A DNA stretch of 5,441 nt. Source: an uncultured Blautia sp. Lineage in GTDB: Bacteria > Bacillota > Clostridia > Lachnospirales > Lachnospiraceae. The position numbers and the translations under genes are program-made. This document shows, one piece after another, positions 1 through 5,285 of the stretch (the first letter of the stretch is position 1; the number at the start of each line of letters is the position of its first letter). Location: assembly GCF_937880195.1 (NCBI RefSeq), contig NZ_CALFLA010000007.1:1-5441 (forward strand). The letters run 5' to 3'. The notes under the pieces are model-generated. The model saw only the letters and a list, made by a program, of their open reading frames with translations, did not search any database and was not told the DNA's origin.

Positions 1-101
1 TAATTAAATAAGGGGTTATGTAAAAAAAATTTTTGAAGGGTAAATTCTTTTTACACCAACGATTATAATATAAATTGGAAAAAAAAGCAATATGATTTCA
101 T

Positions 102-131
102 GAATATTATTACAACTTTTTGACATAATAA
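102..131 (+). promoter_or_regulatory. Possible sporulation (sigma-E-like) promoter for the Asn-rich small protein
   Basis: GAATATT at 102-108 fits the sigma-E -35 consensus KMATATT exactly. Fifteen bases later CATAATAA (124-131) keeps the CATA core of the -10 but diverges in its second half. An overlapping TTGACA (120-125) could instead be a sigma-A -35, but no good -10 lies 16-18 bases after it. The start codon at 247 would leave a leader of about 110 nt. This is a pattern match only, and AT-rich DNA produces such matches by chance. Confidence 0.25.
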
Positions 132-231
132 CGAATGTGATAACGTTACTGTAAAAATTTCAAACAGTAGCTTTATAAACAAATTGGCAAAGCAGGCGGA
201 CTCTTATCCACTGCTGCCGTCAAATTATACC

Positions 232-237
232 AGGAGG
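232..237 (+). promoter_or_regulatory. Strong ribosome binding site for the 62-residue protein
   Basis: AGGAGG followed by T is a near-perfect complement of the 16S rRNA 3' end and lies nine bases before the ATG at 247. It is the main evidence that this low-complexity reading frame is really translated. Just upstream, GGC-AA-AGCAG (186-195) can pair with CTGCTGCC (211-218) to form a small leader hairpin with a two-base bulge. Confidence 0.8.
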
Positions 238-246
238 TAAACCAAA

Positions 247-435
247 ATGGCAAAAAATTATGAATCCGAAAACAATTCTATGAACAGCAGCACAAACAAG
301 TATTCTGACAAAAATATGCAGAACTCCCAGAACTGCGGAAAAAACACTTCCAAAAACAGCACAAAGAACAGCTCCAAAAACAAATCTGTCAACTCTTATA
401 ACCAAGAACAGAACAGCTCCTCTGACAGATACTAA
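247..435 (+). CDS. Small Asn/Ser/Lys-rich low-complexity protein, function unknown
   Basis: A 62-residue protein with about 15 Asn, 15 Ser and 8 Lys, one Cys (residue 30), and almost no hydrophobic residues, so no signal peptide, membrane segment or globular core is expected. Residues 31-47 form a degenerate repeat of Lys-Asn plus Ser/Thr (KNTSKNSTKNSSKNKS). The start at 247 is set by a perfect AGGAGG nine bases upstream. The gene stands alone, with a long AT-rich leader before it and a strong terminator 50-110 bases after its stop. Short Asn-rich proteins of this style recur in Lachnospiraceae and other spore formers and are usually annotated as hypothetical. A spore-associated role is my inference from the composition and a sigma-E-like promoter match. 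I do not recognise a named family, and the sequence lacks the conserved motifs of alpha/beta-type small acid-soluble spore proteins. Translation looks likely; the function is open. Confidence 0.72.
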   Translation: MAKNYESENNSMNSSTNKYSDKNMQNSQNCGKNTSKNSTKNSSKNKSVNSYNQEQNSSSDRY

Positions 436-484
436 AGAAAACTGATACAAAAGCCAAAATCTTCTCCCTTCTTATTTTATTTCC

Positions 485-505
485 GGCGCAGGAGCTTTCT
501 GCGCC
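485..505 (+). terminator. First hairpin of a tandem pair ahead of the main terminator
   Basis: GGCGCAG (485-491) pairs perfectly with CTGCGCC (499-505) around a 7-base loop. No T run follows, so it is unlikely to terminate alone. It lies two bases before the main terminator stem and may protect the 3' end of the small-protein mRNA or help folding. Its C-rich 3' arm could compete for the G-rich arm of the next stem. Confidence 0.5.
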
Positions 506-507
506 CC

Positions 508-546
508 AAGCCCCGGCAGACCTGCAGCCGGGGCTTTTGTCTGTTT
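508..546 (+). terminator. Rho-independent terminator after the 62-residue protein gene
   Basis: AAGCCCCGGC (508-517) pairs perfectly with GCCGGGGCTT (527-536) around a 9-base loop. The stem is GC-rich and runs into a T-rich tail (TTTTGTCTGTTTTT, ending at 548). This should end transcription of the small-protein gene and isolate it from the rhodanese gene starting at 581. Confidence 0.9.
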
Positions 547-580
547 TTCTGCATATGATAAATAAAAAAGGAGAAGAATC

Positions 581-892
581 ATGTTTCCCATTGAAACGAT
601 TTCCGCAAAAATGCTGGATTATTTTATAGACCGCTCCGACTCCCTGATCATAGATATCCGGGACCCGGATTCTTTCAGAAAAAGCCATATCCGCGGCGCT
701 GTCAACTACCCTTATGAGGAATTGAACTCTGTACGGAATCTCCCAAAAGATAAGCTTTTGATTTTCTACTGTCAAAGGGGCGGTTCCAGTATGTCTGCCG
801 CAAGGCTTTTCCTAAGAAAAGGCTATCGGACCAGATCTCTTGTCGGCGGTTTTGAGGCATATCGCGGAAGAAATCTTGTAATTTCCCGCTAA
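581..892 (+). CDS. Single-domain rhodanese-like sulfurtransferase
   Basis: This 103-residue protein is one complete rhodanese domain. The N-terminal half has the family signature IIDIRDPDSFRKSHIRGA (residues 23-40). The active-site loop is CQRGGSS (64-70), with Cys64 as the likely persulfide-carrying nucleophile. The C-terminal LVGGFEAY (87-94) matches the usual L-x-GG-x3-W/Y ending. Single-domain rhodaneses are cytoplasmic and move sulfane sulfur between donors and acceptors such as thiols, cyanide or partner proteins; the substrate cannot be read from the sequence. The loop has the six-residue spacing typical of sulfur-acting rhodaneses rather than the longer Cdc25 phosphatase loop. No signal peptide is visible. 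AAAGGAG (567-573) precedes the ATG at a good distance. A terminator lies just upstream and no clear promoter fits in the 30-odd bases between, so transcription may depend on readthrough or a weak promoter. Confidence 0.9.
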   Translation: MFPIETISAKMLDYFIDRSDSLIIDIRDPDSFRKSHIRGAVNYPYEELNSVRNLPKDKLLIFYCQRGGSSMSAARLFLRKGYRTRSLVGGFEAYRGRNLVISR

Positions 893-922
893 CCATGATA
901 ATGTAGAAGAGAAAAATCCTGA

Positions 923-946
923 TTGTTCACAGCATCCTGTGAACAA
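923..946. repeat. Perfect 10-bp inverted repeat between the rhodanese gene and yfcE
   Basis: TTGTTCACAG (923-932) and CTGTGAACAA (937-946) are exact reverse complements separated by CATC. No T run follows on the plus strand, so it is not a classic terminator. It could be an operator for a dimeric regulator or an mRNA hairpin with a 4-base loop, centred about 63 bases before the yfcE start. The right arm includes TGAACA (940-945), which with TATACC (963-968) makes a weak 17-bp-spaced sigma-A-like pair. If that promoter is real, a protein bound here would block it. Confidence 0.6.
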
Positions 947-997
947 CCGCGAAAATTCATCATATACCAGTACAACGAATAACGAGGAGAAAGATTC

Positions 998-1543
998 ATG
1001 AAATACATGTTTGCATCAGATATACATGGCTCGGCATATTACTGCCGCAAAATGCTGGATGCCTTTCACCAGGAAAAGGCGGAGCGTCTGGTTCTTTTAG
1101 GCGATATTCTTTACCACGGTCCCCGTAACGACCTCCCAAAAGAGTATGCGCCAAAAGAAGTGATCGCTCTTCTCAATGAATATAAAGACAAGATCTATGC
1201 AGTACGCGGAAACTGCGAAGCGGAAGTAGATCAGATGGTTCTTGATTTCCCCGTTATGGCTGATTACTGTATTCTTTCCATAGATGAGAGAACTTTTTAT
1301 GCCACCCACGGACACATATATAATCAGAATCATCTTCCTCCGCTTCAAAAAAACGATATCCTGATCCATGGACATACCCATGTTCTGAAAGCAGAATCTA
1401 TGGACAGCTATATTCTTCTAAATCCAGGTTCTGTCTCCATCCCCAAGGAGGGCAACCCTCCCACTTACGCCGTTCTGGAAAACGGTCTGTTTACCATTAA
1501 AGATTTTGACAAAAATACTGTCAGAGAAATGAGGCTGCCATGA
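998..1543 (+). CDS. yfcE: YfcE-type metallophosphodiesterase
   Basis: This 181-residue protein is close to E. coli YfcE (about 184 residues) along its whole length. Metal-binding motifs occur in order: D8-x-H10 in ASDIHGS, GD at 35-36 followed by HGPRN (40-44), RGNCEAEVDQM (70-80), HGH (104-106), GHTH (125-128) and NPGSVSIPK (142-150). These make up the calcineurin-like two-metal phosphoesterase site. E. coli YfcE is a Mn-dependent phosphodiesterase on artificial substrates; its natural substrate is unknown to me. The protein should be cytoplasmic, with no signal peptide. GAGGAGA (984-990) sets the start at 998. Its stop overlaps the next start as ATGA (1540-1543), making it the first gene of a four-gene operon. 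A second, more distant member of the same superfamily ends the operon. Confidence 0.93.
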   Translation: MKYMFASDIHGSAYYCRKMLDAFHQEKAERLVLLGDILYHGPRNDLPKEYAPKEVIALLNEYKDKIYAVRGNCEAEVDQMVLDFPVMADYCILSIDERTFYATHGHIYNQNHLPPLQKNDILIHGHTHVLKAESMDSYILLNPGSVSIPKEGNPPTYAVLENGLFTIKDFDKNTVREMRLP

Positions 1544-2694
1544 AATATCTGGAACTGATCGCCCCTTGTCACTTTGGCATGGAGGCTGTATTAAAACGGG
1601 AAATTCTTGATCTTGGCTATGAGATCAGCAAAGTAGAGGACGGCAAAGTTACTTTTCTGGCCGATGCTGCCGGAATCCCCCAGGCCAACGTCTTTTTGAG
1701 AACAACAGAGCGTATTCTTTTAAAAACAGGAGAGTTTAAGGCTGTCACTTTTGATGAACTTTTTGAAAAAACAAAAGCCATTCCCTGGGAAAATTACATC
1801 CCCAAAGACGGCAAATTCTGGGTTGCAAAAGCAAACTCTGTAAAAAGCGCCCTTTTCAGCCCTTCTGATATCCAGTCCATTATGAAAAAAGCCATTGTAG
1901 AGCGGTTAAAAAGCGTGTACGGCATCTCCTGGTTTCCAGAAGACGGCGCAAGCTTTCCCATCCGCGTAGCTTTTATGAAGGATGTTGCAACTATCGGCAT
2001 TGATACCTCCGGTGTGTCTCTGCACAAGCGAGGCTACCGTCAGATGACTGTAAAAGCGCCTATTACAGAAACTCTTGCGTCAGCTCTGATCATGCTTACA
2101 CCATGGAACAAAGACAGAATCCTTGTGGATCCATTCTGCGGCAGCGGAACCTTTCCTATTGAAGCTGCTATGATCGCTGCCGATATCGCCCCTGGCATGA
2201 ACCGTTCCTTCCTCTCCGAGGACTGGAAACATATTATTCCAAGGAAGTTCTGGTATGACGCCATGGAAGAAGCCAATGACCGCATCAATCTTGATATCCA
2301 TACAGATATCCAGGGATATGATATTGACCCGGAAGCCTTAAAGGCCGCCCGCTCCAATGCCAAAATGGCAGGAGTGGACAAGCTGATCCATTTTCAGCAA
2401 AGAGCGGTAAAGGATTTAAGCCATCCGAAGCCCTATGGATTTTTGATCACCAATCCCCCTTACGGAGAACGTCTGGAAGAAAAAGCCGCCCTGCCTCAGC
2501 TTTATCGCGAAATCGGCGAAAGCTTCAGCCGTCTGGATAAATGGTCTATGTATCTGATCACCTCTTATGACAGGGCCGAAAACGATATCGGACGAAAAGC
2601 TGACAAAAACCGCAAAATCTACAACGGAATGTTAAAAACCTACTACTACCAGTTTCTGGGCCCAAAACCGCCAAGGAGGAATCCAAACATATGA
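1540..2694 (+). CDS. rlmL: THUMP-domain class I SAM-dependent RNA (guanine-N2) methyltransferase, RlmL/YpsC group
   Basis: A 384-residue protein of the usual length for Firmicute YpsC-type enzymes. The N-terminus (about 1-60) matches the ferredoxin-like region with LELIAPCHFGMEAVLKRE, followed by a THUMP RNA-binding domain (about 60-160) and the characteristic LHKRGYR (161-167). The C-terminal Rossmann methyltransferase has the SAM-binding motif DPFCGSGT (197-204), an acidic motif II GYDIDPEA (259-266), and the catalytic NPPYGERL (305-312), typical of enzymes that methylate an exocyclic amino group. By family, it makes N2-methylguanosine in RNA. E. coli RlmL acts on 23S rRNA G2445, but that protein is fused to RlmK, and this one lacks that half. 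A tRNA substrate (TrmN/Trm14-like) cannot be excluded, so the symbol is by analogy. The start overlaps the yfcE stop by four bases, with GAGG (1531-1534) as a short ribosome site. The stop overlaps rdgB in the same way. Confidence 0.9.
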   Translation: MKYLELIAPCHFGMEAVLKREILDLGYEISKVEDGKVTFLADAAGIPQANVFLRTTERILLKTGEFKAVTFDELFEKTKAIPWENYIPKDGKFWVAKANSVKSALFSPSDIQSIMKKAIVERLKSVYGISWFPEDGASFPIRVAFMKDVATIGIDTSGVSLHKRGYRQMTVKAPITETLASALIMLTPWNKDRILVDPFCGSGTFPIEAAMIAADIAPGMNRSFLSEDWKHIIPRKFWYDAMEEANDRINLDIHTDIQGYDIDPEALKAARSNAKMAGVDKLIHFQQRAVKDLSHPKPYGFLITNPPYGERLEEKAALPQLYREIGESFSRLDKWSMYLITSYDRAENDIGRKADKNRKIYNGMLKTYYYQFLGPKPPRRNPNI

Positions 2695-3275
2695 AAAAAG
2701 TAATTTTTGCCACAGGCAATGAAGGAAAAATGAAAGAAATCCGTAAAATCCTGGGAGATCTGGATATTGAGCTTCTTTCTCTGAAGGACGCCGGAATTTC
2801 TGCCGACATAGAAGAAAATGGAAATTCTTTTGAAGAAAACGCCGAAATCAAAGCAACCGCTATCTGCAAACTTACCGGAGAAATTGTCCTTGCAGATGAT
2901 TCCGGTCTGGAAATTGATTATCTGAACAAAGAACCTGGCATTTATTCTGCCCGCTATATGGGGGAAGACACTTCCTACCGGATCAAAAACGCAAATCTGA
3001 TCCAGCGTCTTGAGGGAGTTCCTGATGAAAAAAGAACCGCCCGGTTCGTCTGCGCCATTGCGGCAGCTTTTCCAGATGGCACAGTCAAAACTGTCCGCGC
3101 TTCCATGGAGGGAAGAATCGGCTACGAAGAACGGGGAACAAATGGTTTTGGCTATGATCCCATCTTTTATCTTCCAGAATATGGATGTTCCTCTGCGGAG
3201 ATCTCTATGGAAGAAAAAAACAAAATCAGCCACAGAGGCAAGGCTCTGCGCGCTATTAAGGATCAGCTCCGATGA
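2691..3275 (+). CDS. rdgB: RdgB/HAM1 family XTP/dITP (non-canonical purine NTP) diphosphatase
   Basis: This 194-residue enzyme has the standard length and all hallmark motifs: the phosphate-binding ATGNEGKMKEI (7-17), the catalytic LADDSGLEID (67-76) with D70 matching the E. coli general base, PGIYSARY (82-89), the base-recognising GTNGFGYDP (149-157), and SHRGKAL (180-186). It hydrolyses ITP, dITP and XTP to monophosphates plus pyrophosphate, keeping deaminated purines out of DNA and RNA in the cytoplasm. AAGGAGGA (2673-2680) lies ten bases before the ATG, and the ATG overlaps the methyltransferase stop (ATGA, 2691-2694). The following ysnB-like gene overlaps its stop in turn. The rdgB-ysnB pair is a known Firmicute arrangement; in Bacillus it follows rph, which here is replaced by the methyltransferase gene. 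Confidence 0.97.
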   Translation: MKKVIFATGNEGKMKEIRKILGDLDIELLSLKDAGISADIEENGNSFEENAEIKATAICKLTGEIVLADDSGLEIDYLNKEPGIYSARYMGEDTSYRIKNANLIQRLEGVPDEKRTARFVCAIAAAFPDGTVKTVRASMEGRIGYEERGTNGFGYDPIFYLPEYGCSSAEISMEEKNKISHRGKALRAIKDQLR

Positions 3276-3751
3276 AAATACTTGTTGTCAGCGATACTCA
3301 TGGGTATGATGAACATCTGGAAACAGCAGTGATGAAGGAGCAGCCCCTTGACATGCTGATCCACTGCGGCGACGTAGAGGGACGGGAATTTTATATTGAA
3401 GCCCTTGCCGAATGTCCCTGTACCATTGTAGCAGGAAACAATGATTTCTTTTCCGATCTTCCCAGAGAAGAAGAAATCGAAATTAACGGACACAGGATCC
3501 TTATTACCCACGGACATTATTATGGCGTGTCCATGGATCTTTCCCGGCTGGCAGACGAAGCTATTTCCCGCGACTGTGACTGCGCCTTTTTTGGCCATAC
3601 CCACAAGCCTTTTCTTCAGGATATAGACGGAGTTCTGACTCTGAATCCCGGAAGTCTTTCCTTTCCCCGTCAGAGAAACCGCAAGTTCAGCTACGCTGTC
3701 CTGGATGTTTCAGAAACAGGAGAACTTCATGCGGAAATCCGTTATCTTTAA
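3272..3751 (+). CDS. ysnB: YfcE/YsnB/MJ0936-type metallophosphodiesterase
   Basis: A 159-residue calcineurin-like phosphoesterase with a full two-metal site: SDTHG (7-11, with D8 and H10), HCGD (31-34), AGNND (54-58), THGH (79-82), GHTH (108-111) and NPGSLSFPR (125-133). It is shorter than the YfcE at 998-1543 and differs in most residues between motifs. Its size and its position directly after rdgB match B. subtilis YsnB. Members hydrolyse phosphodiesters in vitro with Mn or Ni; no physiological substrate can be named from sequence. AAGGA (3258-3262) is nine bases before the start, which overlaps the rdgB stop by four bases. It is the last gene of the operon, and a hairpin terminator begins 13 bases after its stop. 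The symbol is given by synteny and similarity; yfcE is often used for this group as well. Confidence 0.92.
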   Translation: MKILVVSDTHGYDEHLETAVMKEQPLDMLIHCGDVEGREFYIEALAECPCTIVAGNNDFFSDLPREEEIEINGHRILITHGHYYGVSMDLSRLADEAISRDCDCAFFGHTHKPFLQDIDGVLTLNPGSLSFPRQRNRKFSYAVLDVSETGELHAEIRYL

Positions 3752-3764
3752 TTCAAATATATCA

Positions 3765-3806
3765 AAACGTCCAGCGGTTTTGTTCTGCTGGACGTTTCCT
3801 TTTTCT
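3765..3806. terminator. Bidirectional terminator between convergent operons
   Basis: AAACGTCCAGC (3765-3775) pairs perfectly with GCTGGACGTTT (3787-3797) around an 11-base loop, extendable by two inner pairs including one G-U. On the plus strand the stem is followed by CCTTTTTCT. On the minus strand its own TTT end continues into a fourth T. It lies 13 bases after the ysnB-like stop and 14 bases beyond the minus-strand MerR-like stop, so it can serve both operons. Confidence 0.9.
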
Positions 3807-3811
3807 CTGGT

Positions 3812-4081
3812 TTATAAATTCTGGTTTTCTTTTAAAAGCGCTTTGATCTCAGGAACAGATTTTCCTTCATTTCTCTTCTGTCGGATCCATTCCACAAGAG
3901 CAGCGCTCTTTTCTCTCTGATACCGCCTGGTAAGATTTTCTTCCTCCTGCTCAAAGGGAAGCATTCCCTCTTCTGTGTAATGCTTCAATGTGCTATACCG
4001 ACATCCTGTAAGCCTTGCAAGCTCACCTATGGAAATATATTCAGAAGACAAAATCGCCTCCATGGTGCGCCGTCTTGACAT
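3812..4081 (-). CDS. Small MerR-type helix-turn-helix DNA-binding protein without effector domain
   Basis: With the ATG at 4081 this is an 89-residue protein. Residues 15-41 are a MerR-family winged helix-turn-helix (YISIGELARLTGCRYSTLKH, then YTEEGML), with a wing around LTRRYQ (50-55) and two further helices (about 57-70 and 75-85, including GKSVPEIKALL). No ligand-binding or long dimerisation domain follows, unlike full MerR regulators. The N-terminus is Arg-rich (MSRRR). It should bind DNA and regulate transcription; the target is unknown, with its own operon a natural guess. I chose ATG 4081 because it falls 17 bases after the upstream stop, with AAGG and GGAG in the gap. The frame stays open to a GTG at 4150 (112 residues), but that would overlap the upstream gene by 52 bases and lacks a ribosome site. 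ATG 4063 is a third option. It is the last gene of the minus-strand operon, and a terminator lies 14 bases beyond its stop. Confidence 0.85.
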   Translation of the reverse strand: MSRRRTMEAILSSEYISIGELARLTGCRYSTLKHYTEEGMLPFEQEEENLTRRYQREKSAALVEWIRQKRNEGKSVPEIKALLKENQNL

Positions 4082-4098
4082 GCTCCGCCGCCGCCTTA

Positions 4099-4998
4099 CT
4101 ATCGGTATACCGGAGACAGCACTGCTCCCTGTATTGGCAGGTTCCCGCACCTTACTGTTTTGGGAACGATCCGATATTGAATATTATCAATTTTCAGAAG
4201 TGTCTCCGTTCCATTTTTTATTTCTTCCACAAAATGACCATGTTCGCACAAATAGCTCATCACTGCTCCCCGGCGGTCGACAACTGTTGTGCCAAGCACT
4301 ACAAAGTCAATAAAAATCGCCTGTCTTCTGTCCAGAAACGGATACAAAATATTTACGCCTTCCATATAAGGATTGCGGAACAACTCTCTTTTTTTGCGGA
4401 TAAAGGCTTTTCCCAGACTTTCAAAAGTTTTATGAAATTCCTTTCCCCATAAAATCCCAATCCACTTCTGCCTTGCAGCCTCAGCTACCATTTTCTGCTC
4501 CACCTCACCTTGTTCCCTTGCAGAAAATATCTCGTGCATAAATCCGCTTTCCCGTATCAGCCACAAAAGAAGAACGCTTTCCTCAGTAAGAGCTCCTTCC
4601 TCCAGCGCCTCACAGCGAAGCATTTCTGTAATACGAAGGTAAATCTCCTTATCGCTTCTGTAAACCTTAAAGTCTGCCCCTGAGGTTTCATAATACATAT
4701 CGCAGCCCAAAAGATCCGGCGCTTCCTCCAAAGCTCCATCTGCTTTTAAAGGAGCGGCAATCTCCTTTTCCACTTCCTTTAGTTCCCTTGTTCCCAGGGC
4801 CCTTGCCTCTTTTATCCCCTGTTCCAGTTTTTCCTGAAAATCAGCCTCCTGATGCCCGCCAGATTCCATCAGCTTCTCCACAAATCTGCCTGTAGCTATA
4901 GCCCGGAGAACTGCTGTCTTTTCTACGGATTTATTTTTGCTGTCTGTTCCATCCAGCCCGATCAGGGCATATTGCTGAATAATGCTATAACTCTCCAT
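4099..4998 (-). CDS. Uncharacterised 299-residue, mostly helical cytoplasmic protein
   Basis: I do not recognise this family with confidence. No signal peptide or clear membrane helix is visible; the most hydrophobic stretch (about 226-240, AIFIDFVVLGTTVV) contains Asp and looks like buried strands. Residues 4-43 start with a hydrophobic segment ending in Leu-Asp, then a polar linker, then a helix LRAIATGRFVEKLM. This layout faintly recalls the start of GPP34-type lipid-binding proteins, which is only a hypothesis. Residues 45-90 are highly charged and probably coiled or flexible. Residues 120-180 look helical, and the C-terminal third mixes strands and helices. The start at ATG 4998 is set by AGGGAG (5007-5012) eight bases upstream, and it overlaps the preceding stop as TGATG. 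A TTG at 5019 in the same frame would be a longer but worse start. The gene lies between a small unknown gene and a MerR-like gene in one operon, suggesting joint regulation. Confidence 0.82.
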   Translation of the reverse strand: MESYSIIQQYALIGLDGTDSKNKSVEKTAVLRAIATGRFVEKLMESGGHQEADFQEKLEQGIKEARALGTRELKEVEKEIAAPLKADGALEEAPDLLGCDMYYETSGADFKVYRSDKEIYLRITEMLRCEALEEGALTEESVLLLWLIRESGFMHEIFSAREQGEVEQKMVAEAARQKWIGILWGKEFHKTFESLGKAFIRKKRELFRNPYMEGVNILYPFLDRRQAIFIDFVVLGTTVVDRRGAVMSYLCEHGHFVEEIKNGTETLLKIDNIQYRIVPKTVRCGNLPIQGAVLSPVYR

Positions 4999-5222
4999 CA
5001 CTTTTTCTCCCTGCAGCAAATCCCATAATTTCCTCTGCTTCCGTTTTCGTATCCCCGATAAATCTCATATTTCGTACCGTTGATTTCTACTTCATCCTCC
5101 CCTGTAAATATACAGGATTCTCCATTTTCTTCACAGTATCTGGAAATTGCTTCCATCGACTTTAATTTTGTAGGATATTCCCCACTGTCCTCATAAGGAA
5201 CCCAGAAACCTTTTTTGAACAT
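4998..5222 (-). CDS. Small conserved-looking hypothetical protein (74 residues)
   Basis: With ATG 5222 this is a 74-residue soluble protein. The first half (about 1-35) has a basic, aromatic start (MFKKGFWVPYED) and a likely helix (MEAISRYCEENG, 23-34). The second half is strand-rich: CIFTGEDEVEINGTKYEIYR (37-56) followed by GYENGSRGNYGICC (57-70). Four Cys (30, 37, 69, 70) could bind a metal or form a redox pair, but their spacing matches no zinc motif I know. No signal peptide or membrane segment is present. The start is chosen by GGGGG (5231-5235) eight bases before ATG 5222; an in-frame ATG at 5243 has no ribosome site and sits inside the repeat-rich leader. It is the first gene after a strong promoter, and its stop shares one base with the next start (TGATG). 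I assign no function. Confidence 0.75.
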   Translation of the reverse strand: MFKKGFWVPYEDSGEYPTKLKSMEAISRYCEENGESCIFTGEDEVEINGTKYEIYRGYENGSRGNYGICCREKK

Positions 5223-5243
5223 ATCCTTTACCCCCTTTTCCAT

Positions 5244-5271
5244 CTACTTATTACTTATCACTTACTACTTA
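5244..5271 (-). repeat. Four tandem 7-nt repeats in the leader of the minus-strand operon
   Basis: Read on the minus strand from 5271 to 5244, the leader is TAAGTAG, TAAGTGA, TAAGTAA, TAAGTAG: four units in exact 7-base phase with an invariant TAAGT core and two variable purines. They lie between the predicted transcription start (about 5279) and the ribosome site at 5231-5235, so they would form the first part of the mRNA. Because 7 is not a multiple of 3, the TAA cores place stop codons in all three frames. They could be a regulator-binding array, an mRNA element or leftover slippage; the sequence does not decide. Confidence 0.85.
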
Positions 5272-5285
5272 CCATTTATATTTTA

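Noticed and set aside
19..55. Inverted repeat TGTAAAAA / TTTTTACA as a terminator
   Set aside because: The stem is almost all A-T with a 21-base loop, weak enough to occur by chance; no upstream gene end is identifiable.
64..69. TATAAT as a sigma-A -10 box
   Set aside because: No acceptable -35 lies 16-18 bases upstream in this AT-rich stretch; the nearest TTGAAG is 25 bases away.
138..151. cre-like catabolite control site around TAACGTTA
   Set aside because: The left half fits the CcpA consensus but the right half (CTG in place of WCA) does not, and no clear promoter supports it.
550..560. TATGAT (554-559) as a -10 box for the rhodanese gene
   Set aside because: There is no -35 at the right distance because that position falls in the terminator stem, and a start there would leave almost no leader before the ribosome site.
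2646..3233. 195-residue open frame on the minus strand
   Set aside because: It lies entirely antisense to rdgB and the end of the methyltransferase gene, shows no recognisable motifs, and is Phe/Cys/Ile-rich as expected for a shadow frame.
4015..4452. 145-residue open frame on the plus strand
   Set aside because: It is antisense to the MerR-like and 299-residue genes, has no ribosome site, and its protein resembles no family; the minus-strand genes have starts, spacing and a promoter.
4999..5019. Longer TTG start for the 299-residue protein
   Set aside because: The AGGGAG at 5007-5012 lies inside this extension and is ideally placed for ATG 4998, while the TTG has no ribosome site.
5223..5243. 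ATG 5243 as start of the small 74-residue protein
   Set aside because: It directly follows the repeat array with no Shine-Dalgarno, whereas ATG 5222 has GGGGG eight bases upstream.
5244..5271. Heptamer array as a CRISPR
   Set aside because: Units are 7 bases with no spacers and no cas genes nearby.
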